Below, one piece after another: positions 51,605 to 64,000 of a stretch of 64,000 nucleotides of DNA. The position numbers were made by a program, and so were the translations under genes. Numbering within the stretch: position 1 is the stretch's first letter; each line of letters starts with the position of its first letter. Source of the stretch: Hydractinia symbiolongicarpus (Eukaryota > Cnidaria > Hydrozoa > Anthoathecata > Hydractiniidae); contig NC_079876.1 of assembly GCF_029227915.1 (NCBI RefSeq), forward strand, positions 1,490,001 to 1,554,000, read 5' to 3'. Below the pieces are notes generated by a model. That model did no database searches, was not told the origin of the DNA, and saw only the letters and a program-made list of their open reading frames with translations.

Positions 51605-52039
51605 TTAACTCATTTCCCAAACGATTATTTAAATTATTACTTCACCACTAAAGCCCATGAGACTTGTAGTTTTTAAAAATGTTTTTATTTTTGATGAGAC
51701 GCTGAATAAAAGAAGTTTAATCGCCGGCAAACGAAAACCCGCAATTTCCCGTAAATCCCGGGCTTGGCCCGTATAGTCAAAAGTGTACAAAGATAGTACC
51801 CAGGGAGTAAACTCATTTCCCGAACGATTTTTTAATTCATTTTTTCACCACTAAAACGCATGAGACTTGTAGTTTTTAAAAATGTTTTCATTTTTGATGA
51901 GACGCTGAATAAAAGAAGTTTAATCGCCGGCAAACGAAAACCCGCGATTTCCCGTAAATCCCGGACTCGGCCCGTATAGTCAAAAGTATACAAAGAAAGT
52001 ACACAGGGAGTAAACTCATTTCCCGAACGATTTTTTAAA

Positions 52040-53265
52040 TTATTTTTTCACCACTAAAACGCATGAGTCTTGTAGTTTTCAGAAATCGTTTCATTTTTGA
52101 TGAGACGCTTAATGAAAGTGGTTTAATCGCCGGCAAACGAAAACCTGCGATTTCCCGTAAATCCCAGACTCGGCCCGTATAGTCAAAAGTATACAAAGAA
52201 AGTACCCAGGGTGTAAACTCATTCCTCGAACGATTTTTTAAATTATTTTTTCACCACTAAAACGCATGAGACTTGTAGTTTTCAAAAATGTTTTTATTTT
52301 TGATGAGACGGTGAACAAAAGAAGTTTAATCACCGGCAAACGAAAACCTGCGATTTCCCGTAAATCCCGGACTGGGCACCTATAGTCGAAAGTATACAAA
52401 GAAAGTACCCAGGGAGTAAACTCATTTACCAAACGATTTTTTAAATTTATATTTTACCACTAAAGCCCATGAGACTTGTAGTTTTTAAAAATGTTTTCAT
52501 TTTTGATGAGACGCTATATAAAAGAAGTTTAATCGCCGGCAAACGAAAACCTGCGATTTCCCGTAAATCCTGGACTCGGCCCGTATAGTCAAAAGAATAC
52601 AAAGAAAGTACCCAGGGAGTTAACTCATTTCCCAAACGATTATTTAAATTATTATTTCACCACTATAGCCCATGAGACTTGTAGTTTTTAAAAATGTTTT
52701 CATTTTTGATGAGACGCTGAATAAAAGAAGTTTAATCGCCGGCAAACGAAAACCCGGGATTTCCTGTAAATCCCGGACTCGGCCCGTATAGTCAAAAGTA
52801 TACAAGGAAAGTACCCAGTGAGTAAACTCATTTCCCGAACGAATTTTTAAATTATTTTTTCACCACTAAAACGCATGAGACTTGTAGTTTTCAGAAATGT
52901 TTTCATTTTTGATGAGCCGCTTAATGAAAGTTGTTTAATCGCCGGCAAACGAAAACCCGCGATTTCCCGTAAATCCCGGGCTTGGCCCGTTTAGTCGAAT
53001 GTATACAAAGAAAGTACCCAGTGAGTAAACTCATTTCCGAAACGATTTTTTCAATTATCTTTTCACCACTAAAACGCAAGAGACTTGCAGTTTTCAAAAA
53101 TGTTTTCATTTTTGATGAGACGCTTAATAAAAGAGGTTTAATCGCCGGCAAACGAAATCCCGCGATTTCCCGTAAATCCCGGGCTTGGCCCGTATAGTCG
53201 AATGTATACAAAGAAAGTACCCAGGGAGTAAACTCATTTCCCGAACGATTTTTTAAATTTTTTTT
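52040..53265 (+). repeat. Return of block I monomers, with one-monomer deletion at its end
   Basis: The order matches 1.0-1.8 kb and 10.1-10.9 kb: cagaaatcg, gacggtgaacaaaag with atcaccggc, a tttatattttacc tail, then cccgggatttcctg. It then passes into the two-monomer segment found at 1-400. At 53,262-53,271 a run of T directly joins caccagtaaag, skipping the tatttaaaaatac monomer that intervenes at 42.93-43.13 kb. Confidence 0.65.
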
Positions 53266-56090
53266 CACCAGTAAAGCCCATGAGACTTGTAGTATTTAAA
53301 AATATTCTCATTTTTGATGAGACGCTGAATAAAAGAAGTTTAATCGCCGGCAAACGAAAACCCGCGACTTCCCGTAAATCCCGGACTCGGCCCGTATAGT
53401 CAAAAGTATACAAAGAAAGTACCCAGGGAGTAAACTCATTTCCCGAACGATTTTTTAAATTATTTTTTCACCACTAAAACGCATGAGACTTGTAGTTTTC
53501 AGAAATGTTTTCATTTTTGATGAGACGCTTAATGAAAGTTGTTTAATCGCCGGCAAACGAAAACCCGCGATTTCCCGTAAATCCCGGGCTTGGCCCGTAT
53601 AGTCGAATGTATACAAAGAAAGTATCCTGTGAGTAAACTCATTTCCGAAACGATTTTTTCCATTATCTTTTCACCACTAAAACGCATGAGACTTGCAGTT
53701 TTCAAAAATGTTTTCATTTTTGATGAGACGCTTAATAAAAGAGGTTTAATCGCCGGTACCGAAATCCCGCGATTTCCCGTAAATCCCGGGCTTGGCCCGT
53801 ATAGTCGAATGTATACAAAGAAAGTACCCAGGGAGTAAACTCATTTCCCGAACGATTTTTTAAATTATTTTTTCACCACTAAAACGCATGAGACTTGGAG
53901 TTTTCAGAAATCTTTTCATTTTTGATGAGACGCTGAATAAAAGAAGTTTAATCGCCGGCAAACAAAAACCTGCGATTTCCCGTAAATCCCGGACTCGGCC
54001 CGTATAGTCAAAAGTATACAAAGAAAGTACCCTGTGAGTAAACTCATTTCCAGAACGATTTTTTAAATTATTTTTTCACCACTAAAACGCATAAGACTTG
54101 TAGTTTTCAAAAATGTTTTCATTTCTGATGAGACGCTGAATAAAAGAAGTTTAATCGCCGGCAAACGAAAACCCGCGATTTCCCGTAAATCCCGGGCTTG
54201 GTCCGTATAGTCAAAAGTATACAAAGATAGTACCCAGGGAGTAAACTCATTTCCCGAACGATTTTTTAATTCATTTTTTCACCACTAAAACGCATGAGAC
54301 TTGTAGTTTTCAAAAATGTTTTCATTTTTGATAAGACGCTGAATAAAAGAAGTTTAATCGCCGGCAAACGAAAACCTGCGATTTCCCGTAAATCCCGGAC
54401 TCGGCCCGTATAGTCAAAAGTATAAAAAGAAAGTACCCGGGGAGTAAACTAATTTCCCAAACGATTTTTTAAATTATTATTTCACCACTAAAGCCCATGA
54501 GCCTTGTAGTTTTTAAAAATGTTTTTATTTTTGATGAGACGCTGAATAAAAGAAGTTTAATCGCCGGCAAACGAAATCCCGCGATTTCCCGTAAATCCCG
54601 GGCTTGGCCCGTATAGTCGAATGTATACAAAGAAAGTACCCGGGGAGTAAACTCATTTCCCGAACGATTTTTTAAATTTTTTTTCACCACTAAAACGCAT
54701 GAGACTTGTAGTATTTAAAAATACTTTCATTTTTGATGAGACGCTGAATAAAAGAAGTTTAATCGCCGGCAAACAAAAACCCGCAACTTCCCGTAAATCC
54801 CGGACTCGGCCCGTATAGTCAAAAGTATACAAAGAACGTACCCAGGGAGTAAACTCATTTCCCGAACGATTTTTTAAATTATTATTTCACCAGTAAAGCC
54901 CATGAGACTTGTAGTATTTAAAAATATTTTCATTTTTGATGAGACGCTGAATAAAAGAAGTTTAATCGCCGGCAAACGAAAACCCGCGACTTCCCGTAAA
55001 TCCCGGACTCGGCCCGTATAGTCAAAAGTATACAAAGAAAGTACCCAGGGAGTAAACTCATTTCCCGAACGATTTTTTAAATTATTTTTTCACCACTAAA
55101 ACGCATGAGACTTGTAGTTTTCATAAATGTTTTCATTTTTGATGAGACGCTTAATGAAAGTTGTTTAATCGCCGGCAAACGAAAACCCGCGATTTCCCGT
55201 AAATCCCGGGCTTGGCCCGTATAGTCGAATGTATACAAAGAAAGTATCCTGTGAGTAAACTCATTTCCGAAACGATTTTTTTCATTATCTTTTCACCACT
55301 AAAACGCATGAGACTTGCAGTTTTCAAAAATGTTTTCATTTTTGATGAGACGCTTAATAAAAGAGGTTTAATCGCCGGCAACCGAAATCCCGCGATTTCC
55401 CGTAAATCCCGGGCTTGGCCCGTATAGTCGAATGTATACAAAGAAAGTACCCAGGGAGTAAACTCATTTCCCGAACGATTTTTTAAATTATTTTTTCACC
55501 ACTAAAACGCATGAGACTTGGAGTTTTCAGAAATCTTTTCATTTTTGATGAGACGCTGAATAAAAGAAGTTTAATCGCCGGCAAACAAAAACCTGCGATT
55601 TCCCGTAAATCCCGGACTCGGCCCGTATAGTCAAAAGTATACAAAGAAAGTACCCTGTGAGTAAACTCATTTCCAGAACGATTTTTTAAATTATTTTTTC
55701 ACCACTAAAACGCATAAGACTTGTAGTTTTCAAAAATGTTTTCATTTCTGATGAGACGCTGAATAAAAGAAGTTTAATCGCCGGCAAACGAAAACCCGCG
55801 ATTTCCCGTAAATCCCGGGCTTGGTCCGTATAGTCAAAAGTATACAAAGATAGTACCCAGGGAGTAAACTCATTTCCCGAACGATTTTTTAATTCATTTT
55901 TTCACCACTAAAACGCATGAGACTTGTAGTTTTCAAAAATGTTTTCATTTTTGATAAGACGCTGAATAAAAGAAGTTTAATCGCCGGCAAACGAAAACCT
56001 GCGATTTCCCGTAAATCCCGGACTCGGCCCGTATAGTCAAAAGTATAAAAAGAAAGTACCCGGGGAGTAAACTAATTTCCCAAACGATTT
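53265..56090 (+). repeat. 8-monomer (1,622-bp) duplication
   Basis: Equivalent points lie 1,622 bp apart, for example the gtagtatttaaaaatatt monomer at about 53,288 and 54,910, and the aagtatcctgtgag monomer at about 53.6 and 55.2 kb. The junction monomer at about 54.5-54.7 kb has a block II left part (gagccttgtag, tttttattttt) and a right part with aaatcccgcg like 42.8 kb. Confidence 0.65.
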
Positions 56091-57059
56091 TTTAAATTAT
56101 TATTTCACCACTAAAGCCCATGAGCCTTGTAGTTTTTAAAAATGTTTTTATTTTTGATGAGACGCTGAATAAAAGAAGTTTAATCGCCGGCAAACGAAAA
56201 CCCGCGATTTCCCGTAAATCACGGACTCGGCCCGTATAGTCAAAAGTATACAAAGAAAGTACCCAGGGAGTAAACTCATTTCCCGAACGATTTTTTAAAT
56301 TATTTTTTCACCACTAAAACGCATGAGACTTGTAGTTTTCAGAAATCTTTTCATTTTTGATGAGACGCTGAATAAAAGAAGTTTAATCGCCGGCAAACAA
56401 AAACCTGCGATTTCCCGTAAATCCCAGACTCGGCCCCTATAGTCAAAAGTATACAAAGAAAGTACCCAGGGAGTAAACTCATTTCCCAAACGATTATTTA
56501 AATTATTATTTCACCACTAAAGCCCATGAGACTTGTAGTTTTTAAAAGTGTTTTCATTTTTGATGAGACGCTGAATAAAAGAAGTTTAATCGCCGGCAAA
56601 CGAAAACCCGGGATTTCCCGTAAATCCCGGACTTGGCCCGTATAGTCGAATGTATACAAAGAAAGTACCCAGAAAGTAAACTCATTTCCCGAACGATTTT
56701 TTAAATTTTTTTTTCACCACTAAAACGCATGAGACTTGTAGTTTTCAAAAATGTTTTCATTTTTGATGAGACGCTGAATAAAAGCAGTTTAATCGCCGGC
56801 AAACGAAAACCTGCGATTTCCCGTGAATCCTGGACTCGGCCCGTATAGTCAAAAGTATACAAAGAAAGTACCCAGGGTGTAAACTCATTTCCCAAACGAT
56901 TTTTTAAATTATTATTTCACCACTAAAACGCATAAGACTTGTAGTTTTCAAAAATGTTTTCATTTTTGATGAGACGCTTAATGAAAGAGGTTTAATCGCC
57001 GCCAAACGAAAACCCGCGATTTCCCGTAAATCCCGGGCTTGGCCCGTATAGTCGCATGT

Positions 57060-59500
57060 ATACAAAGAAAGTACCCTGTGAGTAAACTCATTTCCAGAAC
57101 GATTTTTTAGATTATTTTTTCACCACTAAAACGCATAAGACTTGTAGTTTTCAAAAATGTTTTCATTTCTGATGAGACGCTGAATAAAAGAAGTTTAATC
57201 GCCGGCAAACGAAAACCCGCGATTTCCCGTAAATCCCGGGCTTGGCCCGTATAGTCAAAAGTATACAAAGATAGTACCCAGGGAGTAAACTCATTTCCCG
57301 AACGATTTTTTAATTCATTTTTTCACCACTAAAACGCATGAGACTTGTAGTTTTCAAAAATGTTTTCATTTTTGATGAGACGCTGAATAAAAGAAGTTTA
57401 ATCGCCGGCAAACGAAAACCTGCGATTTCCCGTAAATCCCGGACTCGGCCCGTATAGTCAAAAGTATACAAAGAAAGTACCCGGGGAGTAAACTAATTTC
57501 CCAAACGATTTTTTAAATTATTATTTCACCACTAAAGCCCATGAGACTTGTAGTTTTTAAAAATGTTTTCATTTTTGATGAGACGCTGAATAAAAGAAGT
57601 TTAATCGCCGGCAAACGAAAACCCGCGATTTCCCGTAAATCACGGACTCGGCCCGTATAGTCAAAAGTATACAAAGAAAGTACCCAGGGAGTAAACTCAT
57701 TTCCCGAACGATTTTTTAAATTATTTTTTCACCACTAAAACGCATGAGACTAGTAGTTTTCAGAAATCTTTTCATTTTTGATGAGACGCTGAATAAAAGA
57801 AGTTTAATCGCCGGCAAACGAAAACCTGCGATTTCCCGTAAATCCCGGACTCGGCCCCTATAGTCAAAAGTATACAAAGAAAGTACCCAGGGAGTAAACT
57901 CATTTCCCAAACGATTTTTTAAATTTATATTTTACCACTAAAGCCCATGAGACTTGTAGTTTTTAAAAATGTTTTCATTTTTGATGAGACGCTGAATAAA
58001 AGAAGTTTAATCGCCGGCAAACGAAAACCTGCGATTTCCCGTAAATCCCGGACTCGGCCCGTATAGTCATAAGTATACAAAGAAAGTACCCAGGGAGTAA
58101 ACTCATTTCCCAAACGATTATTTAAATTATTATTTCACCACTAAAGCCCATGAGACTTGTAGTTTTTAAAAGTGTTTTCATTTTTGATGAGACGCTGAAT
58201 AAAAGAAGTTTAATCGCCGGCAAACGAAAACCCGGGATTTCCCGTAAATCCCGGACTCGGCCTGTATAGTCAAAAGTATACAAAGAAAGTACCCTGTGAG
58301 TAAACTCATTTCCAGAACGATTTTTTAGATTATTTTTTCACCACTAAAACGCATAAGACTTGTAGTTTTCAAAAATGTTTTCATTTCTGATGAGACGCTG
58401 AATAAAAGAAGTTTAATCGCCGGCAAACGAAAACCCGCGATTTCCCGTAAATCCCGGGCTTGGCCCGTATAGTCAAAAGTATACAAAGATAGTACCCAGG
58501 GAGTAAACTCATTTCCCGAACGATTTTTTAATTCATTTTTTCACCACTAAAACGCATGAGACTTGTAGTTTTCAAAAATGTTTTCATTTTTGATGAGACG
58601 CTGAATAAAAGAAGTTTAATCGCCGGCAAACGAAAACCTGCGATTTCCCGTAAATCCCGGACTCGGCCCGTATAGTCAAAAGTATACAAAGAAAGTACCC
58701 GGGGAGTAAACTAATTTCCCAAACGATTTTTTAAATTATTATTTCACCACTAAAGCCCATGAGACTTGTAGTTTTTAAAAATGTTTTCATTTTTGATGAG
58801 ACGCTGAATAAAAGAAGTTTAATCGCCGGCAAACGAAAACCCGCGATTTCCCGTAAATCACGGACTCGGCCCGTATAGTCAAAAGTATACAAAGAAAGTA
58901 CCCAGGGAGTAAACTCATTTCCCGAACGATTTTTTAAATTATTTTTTCACCACTAAAACGCATGAGACTAGTAGTTTTCAGAAATCTTTTCATTTTTGAT
59001 GAGACGCTGAATAAAAGAAGTTTAATCGCCGGCAAACGAAAACCTGCGATTTCCCGTAAATCCCGGACTCGGCCCCTATAGTCAAAAGTATACAAAGAAA
59101 GTACCCAGGGAGTAAACTCATTTCCCAAACGATTTTTTAAATTTATATTTTACCACTAAAGCCCATGAGACTTGTAGTTTTTAAAAATGTTTTCATTTTT
59201 GATGAGACGCTGAATAAAAGAAGTTTAATCGCCGGCAAACGAAAACCTGCGATTTCCCGTAAATCCCGGACTCGGCCCGTATAGTCATAAGTATACAAAG
59301 AAAGTACCCAGGGAGTAAACTCATTTCCAAAACGATTATTTAAATTATTATTTCACCACTAAAGCCCATGAGACTTGTAGTTTTTAAAAGTGTTTTCATT
59401 TTTGATGAGACGCTGAATAAAAGAAGTTTAATCGCCGGCAAACGAAAACCCGGGATTTCCCGTAAATCCCGGACTCGGCCTGTATAGTCAAAAGTATACA
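57060..59500 (+). repeat. Tandem 6-monomer (1,218-bp) duplication
   Basis: The private tail gattttttagatta occurs at 57,101 and 58,319, offset 1,218 bp, and the cagaaatctttt monomers follow at the same offset. The junction monomer near 58.2-58.3 kb joins a cccgggatttcccg left part with cctgtatag to a ccctgtgag right part. Confidence 0.7.
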
Positions 59501-62500
59501 AGGAAAGTACCCAGTGAGTAAACTCATTTCCCAAACGATTTTTTAAATTTATATTTTACCACTAAAGCCCATGAGACTTGTAGTTTTTAAAAATGTTTTC
59601 ATTTTTGATGAGACGCTGAATAAAAGAAGTTTAATCGCCGGCAAACGAAAACCTGCGATTTCCCGTAAATCCCGGACTCGGCCCGTATAGTCATAAGTAT
59701 ACAAAGAAAGTACCCAGGGAGTAAACTCATTTCCCAAACGATTATTTAAATTATTATTTCACCACTAAAGCCCATGAGACTTGTAGTTTTTAAAAGTGTT
59801 TTCATTTTTGATGAGACGCTGAATAAAAGAAGTTTAATCGCCGGCAAACGAAAACCCGGGATTTCCCGTAAATCCCGGACTCGGCCCGTATAGTCAAAAG
59901 TATACAAGGAAAGTACCCAGTGAGTAAACTCATTTCCAAAACGATTTTTTAAATTATCTTTTCACCACTAAAACGCTTGAGACTTGTAGTTTTCAAAAAT
60001 GTTTTCATTTTTGATAAGACGCTGAATAAAAGAAGTTTAATCGCCGGCAAACGAAAACCCGCCATTTCCCGTAAATCCCGGACTCGGCCCGTATAGTCAA
60101 AAGTATACAAGGAAAGTACCCAGGGTGTAAACTCATTTCCCGAACGATTTTTTAAATTATTATTTCACCACTAAAGCCCATGAGACTTGTAGTTTTCAAA
60201 AATGTTTTCATTTTTGATGAGACGCTGAATAAAAGAAGTTTAATCGCCGGCAAACGAAAACCCGGGATTTCCCGTAAATCCCGGACTCGGCCCGTATAGT
60301 CAAAAGTATACAAGGAAAGTACCCAGTGAGTAAACTCATTTCCCGAACGAATTTTTAAATTATTTTTTCACCACTAAAACGCATGAGACTTGTAGTTTTT
60401 AGAAATGTTTTCATTTTTGATAAGACGCTTGATGAAAGTGGTTTAATCGCCGGCAAACGAAAAGCCGCGATTTCCCGTAAATCCCGGGTTTGGCCCGTAT
60501 AGTCGAATGTATACAAAGAAAGTACCCTGTGAGTAAACTCATTTCCAAAACGATTTTTTAAATTATCTTTTCACCACTAAAACGCTTGAGACTTGTAGTT
60601 TTCAAAAATGTTTACATTTCTGATGAGACGCTGAATAAAAGAAGTTTAATCGCCGGCAAACGAAAACCCGCCATTTCCCGTAAACCCCGGACTCGGCCCG
60701 CATAGTCAAAAGTATACAAAGAAAGTGCCCAGGGTGTAAACTCATTTCCCGAACGATTTTTTAAATTATTATTTCACCACTAAAGCCCATGAGACTTGTA
60801 GTATTTAAAAAATTTTCATTTTTGATGAGATGCTGAATAAAAGAAGTTTAATCACCGGCAAACGAAAACCCGCGACTTCCCGTAAATCCCGGACTCGGCC
60901 CGTATAGTCAAAAGTATACAAAGAAAGTACCCAGGGAGTAAACTCATTTCCCAAACGATTTTTTAAATTTATATTTTACCACTAAAGCCCATGAGACTTG
61001 TAGTTTTTAAAAATGTTTTCATTTTTGATGAGACGCTGAATAAAAGAAGTTTAATCGCCGGCAAACGAAAACCTGCGATTTCCCGTAAATCCCGGACTCG
61101 GCCCGTATAGTCAAAAGTATACAAAGAAAGTACCCAGGGAGTAAACTCATTTCCCAAACGATTATTTAAATTATTATTTCACCACTAAAGCCCATGAGAC
61201 TTGTAGTTTTTAAAAGTGTTTTCATTTTTGATGAGACGCTGAATAAAAGAAGTTTAATCGCCGGCAAACGAAAACCCGGGATTTCCCGTAAATCCCGGAC
61301 TTGGCCCGTATAGTCGAATGTATACAAAGAAAGTGCCCAGGGTGTAAACTCATTTCCCGAACGATTTTTTAAATTATTATTTCACCACTAAAGCCCATGA
61401 GACTTGTAGTATTTAAAAATTTTTCATTTTTGATGAGATGCTGAATAAAAGAAGTTTAATCACCGGCAAACGAAAACCCGCGACTTCCCGTAAATCCCGG
61501 ACTCGGCCCGTATAGTCAAAAGTATACAAAGAAAGTACCCAGGGAGTAAACTCATTTCCCAAACGATTTTTTAAATTTATATTTTACCACTAAAGCCCAT
61601 GAGACTTGTAGTTTTTAAAAATGTTTTCATTTTTGATGAGACGCTGAATAAAAGAAGTTTAATCGCCGGCAAACGAAAACCTGCGATTTCCCGTAAATCC
61701 CGGACTCGGCCCGTATAGTCAAAAGTATACAAAGAAAGTACCCAGGGAGTAAACTCATTTCCCAAACGATTATTTAAATTATTATTTCACCACTAAAGCC
61801 CATGAGACTTGTAGTTTTTAAAAGTGTTTTCATTTTTGATGAGACGCTGAATAAAAGAAGTTTAATCGCCGGCAAACGAAAACCCGGGATTTCCCGTAAA
61901 TCCCGGACTTGGCCCGTATAGTCGAATGTATACAAAGAAAGTACCCAGAAAGTAAACTCATTTCCCGAACGATTTTTTAAATTTTTTTTTCACCACTAAA
62001 ACGCATGAGACTTGTAGTTTTCAAAAATGTTTTCATTTTTGATGAGACGCTGAATAAAAGCAGTTTAATCGCCGGCAAACGAAAACCTGCGATTTCCCGT
62101 GAATCCTGGACTCGGCCCGTATAGTCAAAAGTATACAAAGAAAGTACCCAGGGTGTAAACTCATTTCCCAAACGATTTTTTAAATTATTATTTCACCACT
62201 AAAACGCATAAGACTTGTAGTTTTCAAAAATGTTTTCATTTTTGATGAGACGCTTAATGAAAGAGGTTTAATCGCCGCCAAACGAAAACCCGCGATTTCC
62301 CGTAAATCCCGGGCTTGGCCCGTATAGTCGAATGTATACAAAGAAAGTACCCTGTGAGTAAACTCATTTCCAGAACGATTTTTTAGATTATTTTTTCACC
62401 ACTAAAACGCATAAGACTTGTAGTTTTCAAAAATGTTTTCATTTCTGATGAGACGCTGAATAAAAGAAGTTTAATCGCCGGCAAACGAAAACCCGCGATT

Positions 62501-64000
62501 TCCCGTAAATCCCGGGCTTGGCCCGTATAGTCAAAAGTATACAAAGATAGTACCCAGGGAGTAAACTCATTTCCCGAACGATTTTTTAATTCATTTTTTC
62601 ACCACTAAAACGCATGAGACTTGTAGTTTTCAAAAATGTTTTCATTTTTGATGAGACGCTGAATAAAAGAAGTTTAATCGCCGGCAAATGAAAACTTGCG
62701 ATTTCCCGTAAATCCCGGACTCGGCCCGTATAGTCAAAAGTATACAAAGAAAGTACCCGGGGAGTAAACTAATTTCCCAAACGATTTTTTAAATTATTAT
62801 TTCACCACTAAAGCCCATGAGACTTGTAGTTTTTAAAAATGTTTTCATTTTTGATGAGACGCTGAATAAAAGAAGTTTAATCGCCGGCAAACGAAATCCC
62901 GCGATTTCCCGTAAATCACGGACTCGGCCCGTATAGTCAAAAGTATACAAAGAAAGTACCCAGGGAGTAAACTCATTTCCCGAACGATTTTTTAAATTAT
63001 TTTTTCACCACTAAAACGCATGAGACTAGTAGTTTTCAGAAATCTTTTCATTTTTGATGAGACGCTGAATAAAAGAAGTTTAATCGCCGGCAAACGAAAA
63101 CCTGCGATTTCCCGTAAATCCCGGACTCGGCCCCTATAGTCAAAAGTATACAAAGAAAGTACCCACGGAGTAAACTCATTTCCCAAACGATTTTTTAAAT
63201 TTATATTTTACCACTAAAGCCCATGAGACTTGTAGTTTTTAAAAATGTTTTCATTTTTGATGAGACGCTGAATAAAAGAAGTTTAATCGCCGGCAAACGA
63301 AAACCTGCGATTTCCCGTAAATCCCGGACTCGGCCCGTATAGTCATAAGTATACAAAGAAAGTACCCAGGGAGTAAACTCATTTCCCAAACGATTATTTA
63401 AATTATTATTTCACCACTAAAGCCCATGAGACTTGTAGTTTTTAAAAGTGTTTTCATTTTTGATGAGACGCTGAATAAAAGAAGTTTAATCGCCGGCAAA
63501 CGAAAACCCGGGATTTCCCGTAAATCCCGGACTCGGCCTGTATAGTCAAAAGTATACAAGGAAAGTACCCAGTGAGTAAACTCATTTCCCAAACGATTTT
63601 TTAAATTTATATTTTACCACTAAAGCCCATGAGACTTGTAGTTTTTAAAAGTGTTTTCATTTTTGATGAGACGCTGAATAAAAGAAGTTTAATCGCCGGC
63701 AAACGAAAACCTGCGATTTCCCGTAAATCCCGGACTCGGCCCGTATAGTCATAAGTATACAAAGAAAGTACCCAGGGAGTAAACTCATTTCCCAAACGAT
63801 TATTTAAATTATTATTTCACCACTAAAGCCCATGAGACTTGTAGTTTTTAAAAGTGTTTTCATTTTTGATGAGACGCTGAATAAAAGAAGTTTAATCGCC
63901 GGCAAACGAAAACCTTGGATTTCCCGTAAATCCCGGACTCGGCCCGTATAGTCAAAAGTATACAAGGAAAGTACCCAGTGAGTAAACTCATTTCCAAAAC
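58280..64000 (+). repeat. Long-period (20-monomer, 4,058-bp) repeat running off the window
   Basis: The stretch from about 58.28 to 59.94 kb reappears from about 62.34 kb to the end, offset 4,058 bp: gattttttagatta at 58,319 and 62,377, and the monomers starting at 58,934 and 62,992. The match is still intact at base 64,000 (ccagtgagtaaactc with catttccaaaac), so the repeat continues beyond the window. Immediately upstream, 61.9-62.4 kb matches 56.6-57.1 kb at a different offset (5,276 bp). Confidence 0.7.
60724..61941 (+). repeat. 3-monomer (608-bp) duplication
   Basis: The variant aagtgcccagggtg occurs near 60,724 and 61,332, and gagatgctgaataaaag with atcaccggc follows each. The A/T region differs by one base between copies (aaaaaattttcattttt near 60,812 against aaaaatttttcattttt near 61,419). 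The junction monomer at about 61.2-61.4 kb combines a cccgggatttcccg left part and tcgaatg with the gtgccc right part. Confidence 0.65.

Larger units (their letters stand above)
1..64000 (+). repeat. Tandem satellite array, ~203-bp monomer, spans entire window
   Basis: The same unit recurs every 200-203 bp throughout, always in the same orientation. The landmarks gagacttgtag, gccggc, gtatac and cgatttttt reappear in that order in nearly every copy. The window opens 14 bases into a monomer; the first complete one starts at 190 and the last start is at 63,831, 170 bases before the window end. Variation consists of substitutions, 1-2 base indels and rearranged monomer order. No unique sequence, mobile element or inversion interrupts it. 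From general knowledge of satellites, a homogeneous head-to-tail array with higher-order structure is typical of centromeric or pericentromeric heterochromatin; that location is inferred, since the window holds no flanking sequence. The species cannot be determined. No open frame here looks like a gene. Confidence 0.98.

Noticed and set aside
1-64000. CRISPR array
   Set aside because: The full 203 bp repeats with no unique spacers; the unit is far longer than CRISPR repeat-spacer units.
1-64000. rDNA intergenic spacer repeats, telomeric repeats or a transposon-derived array
   Set aside because: There are no rRNA sequence, short telomere-like units, terminal repeats, target-site duplications or transposase remnants anywhere in the window.

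Overview
The whole 64-kb window is one uninterrupted tandem satellite array. A monomer of about 203 bp repeats head to tail in a single orientation from the first base to the last. Dividing the length between the first and last monomer starts (190 and 63,831) by the period gives about 314 complete copies, with a partial monomer at each end. I found no protein-coding gene, tRNA, rRNA, transposon, unique spacer or inverted segment. An array of this size and texture points to a eukaryotic chromosome, most plausibly centromeric or pericentromeric heterochromatin. I do not recognise the monomer and cannot name the species.

Monomer: a hand count on one consensus monomer gives 203 bp, 77 G+C (about 38 %) and 13 CpG against about 7 expected. 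In order it holds a start box (catgagac), an A/T-rich region with a 9-bp dyad around a TTTT loop, an NaeI-type GCCGGC site, a GC-rich middle with repeated tttcccg/aatcccg words, a GTATAC site, and an A/T-rich tail before the next monomer. Many copies also carry, on the minus strand, a motif with all nine core bases of the mammalian CENP-B box but a spacer one base too short.

Layout: block I (1 to about 15.2 kb) is a higher-order repeat (HOR) of 19 monomers (about 3.85 kb) with internal 7-monomer (1,421 bp) and 4-monomer (811 bp) duplications. Block II (about 15.2-18.2 kb) is a second set of monomer types. Block III (about 18.2-21.06 kb) is built around an 8-monomer, 1,617-bp unit. Block IV (about 21.06-41.73 kb) is a more varied mosaic with 2-, 5-, 6-, 10- and 20-monomer duplications. 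At about 41.74 kb the array returns to block I/II types: 41.74-46.14 kb is a rearranged copy of 13.77-17.99 kb. The rest (46-64 kb) has nested 2-, 3-, 4-, 6-, 8- and 20-monomer units made from block I/II monomers.

How it works together: nothing here forms a pathway. The sequence records unequal exchange. Several hybrid monomers can be read directly, and four of their junctions fall in or beside the dyad region. The resemblance of blocks I/II on both sides of block IV suggests layered growth of the array. All alignments were made by eye; block edges are good to about 50-100 bp unless a junction interval is given.
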